Shown here one piece after another: positions 1 to 9,900 of a DNA stretch of 64,000 nt. The stretch's first letter is position 1. The number at the start of each line of letters is the position of its first letter. The DNA comes from Yponomeuta sedellus (lineage: Eukaryota > Arthropoda > Insecta > Lepidoptera > Yponomeutidae): assembly GCA_934045075.1 (NCBI GenBank), contig OW203729.1:10856704-10920703 (forward strand). Direction: 5' to 3'. The notes beneath the pieces were generated by a model, which had not been told where the DNA came from, searched no databases, and saw nothing but the letters and a program-made list of their open reading frames with translations. The translations under genes were made by a program, and so were the position numbers.

Positions 1-57
1 AGCCGTGTCAACACTTAGTCAAGCAACCGCTATTTGCCACAGCTTAGCCACAGGCAG
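1..57 (+). CDS. 3' end of an internal coding exon, gene uncertain (possibly upstream rotatin exon)
   Basis: The window opens inside an exon that ends at a strong splice donor (GGCAG|GTGAGT). Only one of the three + frames is open over these 57 bases; the other two hit stops. The open frame starts at base 2, reads 18 codons (AVSTLSQATAICHSLATG) and leaves two bases, so the donor is phase 2. The small-residue helical character would suit an armadillo-type protein such as the rotatin gene further right. However, the next rotatin exon I can see expects a phase-1 donor, so at least one exon would be missing between them. It could equally be the end of a different gene. Confidence 0.5.
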
Positions 58-1383
58 GTGAGTCAATATTATCCTTTCTAGCAGCGGGGATGTATATTCA
101 TACATACTACCTACTCCGCGCATATTGATCTTTCTTATTTCTGTGATTTTAACCAGTCATTATGGTCATGTTTATTTAAATTCTACATAGTTATTAGTAT
201 TGAAATTGGAACCTCTCCACTTCCTGCTTTGAACATTGCAGTTTATTCTCCGAGACTGAGGATTTAAGAAATTACTCTTAGGTTTCATTTCACCACTGCT
301 GCTTTGTCTAGTGATTATACTTTTATTTTTTTGTTGATTATATTATATTATTTGATACTTATTTATATTACCATACTATTGAATAGATAATGTGGTTTCA
401 ATAACTACGCTTAAAATTTGGAAAGAACAGATAAAACCGACTATTTCTGCGTTTTCAACACAAAAATCCCTTCAACCTTTAAATTCGAAATATTGGAGTC
501 GGTGCCAAGTTCCAGACCAGCATAAACATTTTAAGCACCAAATCCAAAATATTCTTTTTTTAACTTTCTGTTGGTGGAGGGATTGTAAGACAGTGGCGGG
601 CCTTACTGGTGGAGTATGGCCTAACCTTCCTGCGAAGCAGGATGAGGCCCGTGCCCCAGCAGTGGGGACATACAAGGGTTGATAACGAACTTTCCGAGCT
701 TTTCTTTTCTAAGAGGAATACAAAAATGTGTTTAAAAGGTAACTGTATCATCTAATATTGTAATATCTAATCTAATATCTAATTTACCTCTGTGTAAAAC
801 CTTAAGGAAACGAACATTTAGTTCACATGTGTCGGTCATTCAACGAAATATCAAATAAAAATTTCGATGCCCTTGATATTTTTGTGAACCTCAGTCGTTT
901 TAAATCACAATTAGTTAAGCTAAAAATTTTGTAAGTTAGATTGTTAATTGTTGTTTAAACTTTTCTTAGTTTTTTTTTAATTTAATTAAATACCTACTTA
1001 TTTAAGTAAGGAGAGCTTTTATGGATCATTCTGTAGAAGCAGATCGAGCCATAATTATCTTCGGCTGCGACCGTTTGGAGTAAGGTGTCTGCGATACTTT
1101 GCGCTGAGTGGTCGCATTTGGTTGTATGTGGCTTGATGTGTTTTGGCGCTCGTCCATATTCTTAACATGCTGTCATCACACGTTGAAGGATATGTAACTA
1201 GACTATAAGCTTTCGTCATGATATTTTTCACAGAACATAAAAAAAGAGTAGAAGTCGTAAGTGGGCGGTGCCCGCGTGCCTCACATATGCAATGTATTGC
1301 CTATGCTTAGTCTGTGACAGTTTTTCTTACGTCAGTTGCCGTCCGCTTCTAGTAAATAAAAGAATTCTGAAAACTGTACTAAA
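58..1383. other. intron or intergenic sequence with one SINE fragment
   Basis: AT-rich non-coding sequence. The only recognisable piece is a 5S-SINE fragment at about 575-688. About 300 bp upstream of the transposase start, the stretch around 1040-1160 is less AT-rich, but I can name no promoter element there. I found no inverted repeat pairing this flank with the 3' flank of the transposase gene. Confidence 0.5.
575..688 (+). repeat. 5S-SINE fragment, rearranged
   Basis: Contains the 3' half of the 5S-derived SINE family (ends CCAGCAGTGGGGACATACAA, then GGGTTGATA). Just before it lies a short piece of the same element in the opposite orientation (575-606), so this is a small inverted join rather than a simple truncated copy. 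Confidence 0.7.
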
Positions 1384-4300
1384 ATGCCTTATTGTGCCGT
1401 GTTAGAGTGCAAAAATAAAAGTTGGGGACCAAAATGTACCGATCATGCCGTAACATTTCATCGGTAAGTAGTGTTTCATTGGATTTTTAATTAAATTTGT
1501 AATGACATGAACAAGGACACCAATCCCAAAATGAAAAAGTGAAACCACCTTTATTAACTGGACCGTAAAGTTCAATTTTCATCGAAGCAAGTCTACTTTC
1601 TCTAGAAGTTTCTGTCAAAATTTGAGTTCTACTCAACTACGAATGGGGGCACACATGATAAAAATCTATCGATGAATGTCTATGATTTAGCAGTCATAAT
1701 ACTTATCGGAACTTAGGTAGTGTAAATTCGTCTAAGGATGTAGGTAAAATAATTGTTGTTGTTTTATACCTACTTCCTAAGACATGAGCACAGCTAGATC
1801 GCGATACAGTTCAACTTCAACAGTTTGTCAGGGATTGAAATTTCACTCTTACACTTTTCAATATTCCAACCGAGTTCGAAAGTGAGATTACCCAAAACGA
1901 CTCCTATTGGGTTTTTTACTTCTGTTCAAAACACTAAGTAATTACTATTATATTATATTTTTACCTGTTCGAGTGGTCGTTCTGAAGGCGAACATCAGTT
2001 ATTTATTTCGCTATGTTATTTGTTTTATGGTTTTTTATTATCCTGCTATTTACCCTTAACACTTCACCCCTGTGACGACAGCGAACCGGGGCAATGATAG
2101 AACCATCCCCTCGGAATCAAGATAATTTGGAAGGCAGGAATTTAGCATTTTGATTGTAACATTTTTTAATTCGTCTTTTCACTATTTTTAGTTTTCCTAA
2201 AGAACCGGATACAAAATTAAAATGGATTGGAGCGACAGGAAGGCAAAATTGGTTCCCAACGAAGACGAGCACAATATGTTCAGATCATTTTTATGAACAC
2301 TTCATAATAACTAAAAAAGGTGGAAGGCGGCACTTATGTGATGCAGCAATACCAGATAAAAATGTGTTTCACTTCCAGGTTAGACTCTTGCGTATGAATG
2401 AAATTATATTAGTATCATCATCAATTAGTATAACGTATAAAAATGTTTATGTTGTATAAAAATGAGTCGTCATTTTAATAATGTGCTATATTTTACTTTT
2501 TAATATTTTTTACAGCCTGCATCTCTTGACCGCCCTGGGCCAAGCTCAGAAACTAAGACCCTTAAGCATAAACTTGACCATGGAGCCATCATGGAAGCTT
2601 GTTCACCTAAGCGAAGACAAATTTTTATATGCGACAGTTCCGTAGTATCCTCTCCTCGAAAGAAAAAAATGCGGACCATGTTACAAAACCAAGAAAATAC
2701 AATCAAAAAACAAAATTTGAAAATCAGAAAATTGCGAGCACAAAATTTACGGTTGAAGAGAAAAATTAAGAAAATTGAAGATGTTTTGAAAACTTTGGAA
2801 GAAAAATGTTCCATGAACTCTGAAAATTTAACCGCATTAAAAAACACCAATGTGAAAGTAAGACACAAGTTATCAATAGAATAAATATCCTCTTGTATAT
2901 TATGTTCTTCTTGTATATTACCAAATATTATGTCCATAAAATTTTGCTTTGTTTTGCAGGTCAATGATTTGGTCGCCAGACAGTTGCAAAATTTGAATTC
3001 GGGAACTAATACAACACAAAAATATTCTGCAGAACTGCGCAGTTTCGCGCTCACATTGCACTACTATTCGCCAAAAGCATACAATTATGTGCGTAGCACC
3101 TTCAACAGTTGTTTGCCTCACCCACAAACACTAAAAAAATGGTACGCTAAAATGAATGGAGACCCTGGCTTTACCAAAGAAGCATTTGAAGCTTTAAAAG
3201 TTAAAGCTGACTCTTCAAATGTTACCATAATAGCCACTTTGGTAATTGACGAAATGGCTATACGCAAAAGAGTCGAATGGGATGGTCATAAATTTCATGG
3301 TTATGTCGACATGGGGACAGGTTTAGAAGGTGACCATTTACCCGAGGCGAAAGAAGCACTGGTTTTTCTAGTTACTGCTATTAACGGAAATTTCAAGATT
3401 CCAGTGGCATTTTTTTTAGTGGATGGTGTCACAGGAGCGCAGAGAGCATCGCTTGTTACTCAATGTATTGAACGTGTCCATGAGACAGGTGTCCGGATTG
3501 TTGCCTTAACTTTTGATGGATGCGCGGCAAACATATCCATGGCCTCTAATCTAGGTTGCTCTTTTCAGACTGGCAATATCAAATTTGAGCATCCCATCAC
3601 GAAACAGCCAATTGTAGTAATACTGGATCCGTGCCATATGATCAAACTAATAAGAAACGCTTTCCAAAATTTTAAAACATTTGTGGCTGATGATGGCACG
3701 GAAATCGATTGGCAATATTTAGTAAAGCTAAGCAGTTTGCAAGACAGTGAAAAGTTTCATTTAGCAAACAAACTGAAACATGGACACATTAACTTCCAAA
3801 ACCAGAGAATGAAAGTTAAGCTTGCCACACAGCTATTTAGTCAGAGCGTAGCTGAAGCCATTGAATTCTGTCGGACTGAGTTAAACATCGAAACTTTCAA
3901 AGAGAGCGCGGCCACTGAAAAGTTTTTACTGATAATAAACAATCTGTTTGACATTTTTAATTCAAGGAACCTTCATCAATATGGATTTAAAAAAGCATTA
4001 TATGAAAAGAATGCTACTGAGATATTCAATTTTCTCAATTCCGCATGCCGCTACATATCAAGCCTGAGAACAAAAAGTGGCCAACTTGTAAAGGAGAGTC
4101 CCCGAAAAACAGGGTTCCTGGGATTTCTTGCATGTGCTGAAGCATTAAAACAACTGTATGCAAGTCTTATTCAGCAAAAGACCATTATATATTTGCCATT
4201 CTACAAACTCAGCCAAGACCATTTGGAGCTTTTGTTTGGGAATATCAGAGCACATGGGGGCTCAAACAACAACCCAACAGCACGACAATTTGTGGCTGCC

Positions 4301-4966
4301 TACAAGAAATTATTGGTGCACGTGGAGCTGAAAGACTACGGCACTGGGAATTGTTCAGCACTAGAACAACTTGCAATTTTAAATTGCTCATCAGCCTTAG
4401 AACGCATAAACAAAACTGCAGGTCCTTTTATCACCGAAGATGAATATAGCGAAGACCTAACTGAAGAATACGAAATTGGTGAACTTATGAGCAATATATC
4501 GGAATTTGGCTCCCAAGTAATAGCCTATATTGCGGGATATATTGCACGAATGCTAATAAAAAAAATTCATTGTGACATATGTGCTAAAGCATTAATAACA
4601 GCAGAAAATGTTGGTATGCATAGGTTTATTGTGGCTAAAGACAAAGGTGGACTAGTTTACCCATCAAAAGAGGTAATAACCATTTGTAAAGTGGCCGAAG
4701 GTATTCTTCGAATTTACGAAGGCCGTACATTTAAACAAGGAATGGTTATGTGTAAAATATTACAAAAGTTTGTAGGAGAAAGAATATTTCATGAGATCAG
4801 CTTCCATCAAATAGGGCTATTCCCTGATTCAAATCACGTAGCGGATTTAATTAAAGCCATAGCTGAACGCTACATCAACCTGCGCATACACCATCTTCTG
4901 AAAGTTAACGTTAAATTAACCAAACGTCAACTCTTGAATAAGTATTTATTATTTCAAGGTCAGTGA
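1384..4966 (+). CDS. P-element/THAP9-like transposase, four exons, intact reading frame
   Basis: Exons 1384-1463, 2192-2378, 2516-2857 and 2960-4966 join in perfect phase to 871 codons without a stop. All introns have GT...AG borders (GTAAGT, GTTAGA, GTAAGA donors). Residues 1-88 are a THAP zinc finger: C4, C9, W38, then C56-S-D-H59-F, and the closing AAIP near 78-81. Residues about 115-180 form a Lys-rich coiled coil, as in P transposase dimerisation regions. The RNase-H-like catalytic core shows D300 (VIDEMAIRK), D389 (TFDGCAANI) and E626 (LELLFGNIR, followed by GGSNNNPTARQF). The D-D and D-E spacings resemble Drosophila P transposase, with the GTP-binding insertion domain lying between the second D and the E. 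In the family this enzyme binds element ends through THAP and performs GTP-dependent cut-and-paste in the nucleus. I found no terminal repeats, so it is either an element whose ends I missed or a domesticated gene. Confidence 0.9.
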
Positions 4967-5318
4967 TTTCTTTAATTTACTGTCTTTGAGGCTTCGTCTT
5001 GAAACTGGAATTTATCTTTCTGATGAGTGGTAATTAGAAATTATTATCCTTTTTGAAACGGCCTAATATTATATTATAATTGTTAAAATTAATTATAATG
5101 CACGATGGTATTTAAGGTTAGTATTAATATGATTGTCAATAGAATAATTGTTAAGAAATTCACATTTCAATAGCACACAAACAAACATTTTAATATTAGT
5201 TCACATATAAATTAGGCAATAGTAAATTTACAATTTTATTTAAATTTTTAAGGCTAGGTTAAGTTATATGGATTGTGTATGGTCCGAAATAAACGATTAT
5301 ATATATATATATATATAT
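4967..5318 (+). promoter_or_regulatory. 3' flank of the transposase gene with poly(A) signal
   Basis: AT-rich sequence after the stop. An AATAAA hexamer sits at 5288-5293, about 320 bp downstream, and is the best poly(A) signal candidate. It is followed directly by a short (AT)n run at 5299-5318 and then a SINE. Confidence 0.4.
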
Positions 5319-5535
5319 TAAGCCGTTGGTGCCGGCTGTCATATAATGGCAGTCGTTAAGCCATGTCAGAGGCCTTATGGGCGGCTTGATAACTTCTGAC
5401 AGTGAGGCCCGGCCACTGTCTCACAATCCTCCACCAACCCGGACTTGGCCCCCGTGGTGGAGTATGGCCTAACCTTCCTGCGATGCAGAAAGAGACCCGT
5501 GCCCCAGCAGTGGGGACATATAAGGGTTGATAACG
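5319..5535 (+). repeat. 5S-SINE, 5'-truncated
   Basis: Sense-orientation copy lacking the 5S-like head. It begins at AAGCCGTTGGTGCCGGCTGT and runs to the family 3' end (GTGGGGACATATAAGGG, TTGATA). It abuts an (AT)n run on its 5' side. Confidence 0.8.
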
Positions 5536-6420
5536 AAACATTTTAATAGTAAAATCTACGAAATGTGCAATATTGCAGTCACTTTTATTGCATAATAATT
5601 ATCCTAATATGTATATAATGCATGTAAAGTTATTGAAGATTTTTGAATGTTTGTTACTCAATGACGCAATAACGGCTGATTTACATGAAACATGGCGTGC
5701 TGCTAGTTTTAAATAAGAACTAACATTATAAAATCTACTACATTGTTTTATTTGTGAATCTATTCACCCAATTATTATTAATTCTTTATTGCACAAAAGA
5801 TAATGTAAAAATATGCATTTTCTACCAGTCAACCCGCAGGCAAAAAAGAAATAGCTGAAAATACTTCTAAGTACCAGTATTCGTATTCGGCCGTTAATGT
5901 GTTAAGCTACTTGTATAATTTCTCGATAGGTTCTCCCTATCGACAAACTAGAACTCGCATTGTCCCATCCCCAACTGAGAATGTACTTGTTTTTCAATTT
6001 TAACCTTAATGTCTTACTTACTAAAAGTTCTTTTCGGTCCGACGCGGCTATAGTTCCATCTAGTGTAGAGTAGCGGTACTACAAAATGTCAACCTTAATT
6101 TCCTCATTGTCATTTGACATTGATCATTGTTTACATTGTAAAAAGGTGCATATTGTACTTAAAACTTCTATGATGTGCACCTTTTCGGCATTGACTTTAT
6201 TTACCAATGGCAACTTGGCATTCGTAGTGTTCGTTTGGTTTATATGTATCAGTTTGGTTACACTGGTTTTCGTACTAATGTGTCATGTTACTACTTCTAC
6301 TCTTTTTTTATGTTCTGTGATATTTTTACATGTTATGTTACTTATCTGTTGTGTAATGCTATAAATAAAATAAAAAAATAATAGCTTAGCCTCAGACCGC
6401 ATTTTTCAAAAGGGTATTTT
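5536..6420. other. non-coding stretch, no feature recognised
   Basis: AT-rich sequence. A 92-codon open frame at 6086-6364 is very hydrophobic and low in complexity, has no splice context or family resemblance, and I treat it as chance. I see nothing else. Confidence 0.4.
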
Positions 6421-6422
6421 TT

Positions 6423-6735
6423 ATACTATTTTTATTTTTTAATGCACTAACCCGTGCTGAGGACAAATTTAAAAACCTATAATAATAATTTCTATAGGCC
6501 AATTCAAAAACCTATTTAGAGGCTAAAATTCCACCCATGCCGCGATTCGAACCCGCGACCTCTGGCTATCCGTGCCAGCGCTCTTTCCAACTGAGCTAAT
6601 GGGCGACTCACCGGCATCAGTGAAATTTCGAACCTCCTTAGAATAATCTCTGTATTACGCACAGAGATTATTCGCGGGTTCGAATCCCGGCATGGGTGGA
6701 ATTTTTTGCCTCTAAATAGGTTTTTGAATTTCTAA
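6423..6735. repeat. tRNA-SINE foldback (minus copy joined to partial plus copy)
   Basis: A minus-strand copy of the tRNA-derived SINE (A-box like AGCTCAGTTGG, B-box like GGTTCGAATC read on the minus strand) runs from its A-rich tail at 6423 to about 6660. It is immediately followed by a plus-strand partial copy from its B-box to tail (6661-6735), giving a long inverted repeat. The plus copy ends only about 10 bp before the candidate splice acceptor of the next rotatin exon. Confidence 0.8.
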
Positions 6736-6744
6736 ACATGTTAG

Positions 6745-6929
6745 CGAGAAAGCATGCTAGGCGTAACCTTGAGGCGGCCTCAACCCGTCTGCTTGCAGCG
6801 GTGGCGGGCGGGTCGCTGGCTGGGCACGCGGCGCGCGTGCTGGCGCGGCGCGCCGAGGCGTGCGCGGCGCGTGCCGCGGCCGCCGCCGTGCTCACGGCCC
6901 TGGCCGCGCGCCCCTCGCACCATTCCGAT
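6745..6929 (+). CDS. RTTN: rotatin exon a (first seen; 5' border uncertain)
   Basis: Open, very Ala/Arg-rich frame ending ...PSHHSD at donor GAT|GTGAGTTT (phase 0). Two acceptors in the same phase are possible: ATGTTAG|CG at 6745 and GCTTGCAG|CG at 6799. The second has the better pyrimidine tract. The first lies just behind a SINE tail and may have been created or exposed by that insertion. The next exon starts in phase 0, matching this donor. A decayed duplicate of this exon lies at 7548-7625. Confidence 0.65.
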
Positions 6930-9900
6930 GTGAGTTTACACCACTACCACTTATTATTTTATCTATATCCTCCTAAGACCTGGCGTCCTAAAAATACGAC
7001 ATCACGAATAACTTTCTTAAATCGCATCCAATGATTTAGTAGTAAGTCCGGAAAGCTTGCTGTCCTAAAAAGGATGAGGAAAATATTGGACCTGGCAATA
7101 TTTTCCTCATCCTTTTTAGGACAAAAAGAAGAAAAGGTTCTTCAAAATCTAGGTAGTTTTAGATGACTTGAAGTAAGTCTTACCTCCAGGCCTTAGGAGG
7201 ATAAGTTGTCTATATGTATAAAATTCAAAGTCCTGGCTGACTGACTCACTCATCAACGTACAGTCCAAGCCGTTAGACCTAAGAAGCTGAAATTTTGCAC
7301 AGTGGGTCTATATATAATGTAGACCAGGAATAAGACCGGATTTTTTGAAATTCAACCCCTAAGGGGGCGAAAAGGGTTGCGAAAATTTGTATGGGAGGTA
7401 TTTAGAATGTTGTCTGATTTTCTTGAAACTTAAAATAAATACTTGTCAACACGATTGATTGAACAAGGGTTGCAAAAAATTGTCCACACGGACGGAGTCG
7501 CGGGCAAAAGCTAGTTAGCTTTATTCTTGTATGTACCCTACAATCAGTGGGTCGCTGGGTGGTTATGCGGCGGAATGAGGCGCGGGCGCCGTCGCCGCGC
7601 GCTTACGCAGCGTTCCGGAGTGAGTTGACAGTACAAGGACTTATTCTGTAAAAAATATAAGATAAAATAAAAATATTCTTTGTTGTACACCAGAGCACAT
7701 ATTATAAAACATGTAAAGATACAAAGTACAATTGGCGGCCTTATTACTAAAATCAATTTCTTCCAGTCAACCTTATGACGGAAAGTTGCTGAAAGAAATA
7801 AGAGACGGGTAGTCGGTGCAAATATGAATATATTATAAAAATAACAATATACCTACATAAACAGTTACATATATATTTATGATAAACTTACATATATAGG
7901 TTATAATAACAATCTACGCGATGAGGACATAAATACAATATTGTGTATTGCCTATACAAAACCTAGATTATGTAAGCCTTTTATGTATTTTGTTTTCTGG
8001 TTCCTGTTTTTCTACGCTAGTGTTTTGATATTTGTTTTACGACCCCTTAGGTATCGGTTGAAAATGTTATTTCTTTCTTTGCAGCGAATGAAGTGTGTTT
8101 AAGTATATGTGTGTTAAATTATTTTAGGTACATTGAAAAACTTTAAATAGCTATGCACTCAAAAACTGTCCTACAACGGTGGATCCGTCCGCAGCGGGCG
8201 TGACAAAACACGATCCCTGCTCTCTCCCGTAACTTCTCCACTACACGGAGCCTTCCGACTTGGCCTACTCGGAACTGTCAAACCTACTTTGGCATTTCGA
8301 AAATGTCAATATGGATCCATTATAATGGACAGTTACGTAAAGGAAGGGCTGGATTTGGTGTAGGCAGAGGATTAGTTGGAAATTTGCAGGGATTTCAGTC
8401 ATTTTGGTGTGTGTTTCGATCACTTGTACTTAAATAGGTTGGTTAATGAACGAGAAATTACCACTGTTTGAATCTGAATTTAATTAGTATTGATAAAGTA
8501 TTGATAAAGTAATTGGAAATAGATGTCGATATCGATCGTCTATATCAACCCTTGTATGTCCCCACTCAATGCATCCTTACTCCACCATGGGGGCCAAGTC
8601 CGGGTTGGTGGAGCATAGCAAGGCGGTGGTGGGCCTTACTGTCATTAGTTATCAAGCCGTACATAAGGCCTCTGACATGGCTTAACGACTGCCATTACAT
8701 GACAGCCGGCACCAACGGCTTAACGTGCCTTGCGAAGTACGGAAACGCTCGGAAAATATGCCACTAGCGGTAGTCACAGGATGGTCACCCATCCAGCACC
8801 TAACCGCGCCTATATTTGCTTAACTTAAGTGAATGATTCCAATCACTCGGTTCGACTAGGCTACGAGCGCTTCATAAATAGAGGTACGTAGTGCTAATTC
8901 GACAAGGCCAAACGCAATTCATACGGATGAAATGGACATGTTACGCTTTAATTTCATCAAAACATCAGTGTATTTTAAACAAAACCTGTCATTGTTCGGT
9001 GTTGTAATTCTGTTTTACAAAATGTTTTTGAAATAGTTGCATTTGCATGAGAGAGTAATAATTACGCTTTGTTATATTTATATTAATGTCTATGTTCATA
9101 TAAATTGATGTGTTGTCGATATCAAACTGTATATGCGTGTACTCTACTCAGTTACATTACGGGTGACTTTGAAACTAAAATGCAAATGTTGATATGCTAT
9201 TCAGTGGTGAATAGCATAATTATCAACATTTACCTACCTATGAACAAAATAATGAATCAGTTTTATTGGTGGTTATTGATAAACTTCTGACCACAACAGT
9301 GATAATGATAACCTAACCCTTAATGATGTCAGAATAATGTTATTATTATATTAAGTGATTCGCATAATAGTTATTCAGCGAAAAGTAAATTGGGACACGC
9401 GAAATTGCGGTTTGGATATTTTAATGTGCTCGGTTGACATTAATGAAATATTAGGTGAAAAAACGTTAATATATGTATTTTTCAAATTTGTGTTATTTAA
9501 CATCTTTATGTTTCTTACTACTTATGCAGTACGTACGTAAAGGAACGTGATCGTTGAACATTATCGTCGACCATTGTTTTTTATTATAGGCAGTATTGAC
9601 ACTGAAGTCCATATAAGTGTAACTCTACTTAAGCATTGCGTCCTTCGCACTGAAAGAGCGCATAAATAAGCTTTTGTTTTATGTAGTAAGCGCGGCGCGA
9701 AGTTCGTGAGAATTCGTCTCACGCACCGCGCCAGCGCGACAGCACGCCAACCTTGGCTCACGCCGCATACGCTAGCTTATCTCGAGGCGCCCTGCCGCCG
9801 CGCCTCACTCGAGTACCGGCCGGCGCGCTCGGCGAACCCGCTACTACTGCGACGACCCCATTTGTTTATTTACAAGAAAGCCGGTCGCGCGCCGCCGCTC

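Noticed and set aside
6086..6381. Hydrophobic small frames
   Set aside because: Low-complexity AT-rich translation with no supporting signal.
1..6929. Direct splice of exon 1-57 to the exon at 6745/6799
   Set aside because: Phases do not match (phase-2 donor, phase-1 acceptor); an intervening exon or a different gene is needed.
6738..7034. A 98-codon gene beginning with ATG 6738
   Set aside because: Runs past a strong donor at 6929 into AT-rich intron; better explained as an internal rotatin exon.
8750..8872. 5S rRNA gene
   Set aside because: Only the internal-promoter part resembles 5S, it is diverged, and it is fused to the body of a dispersed repeat.
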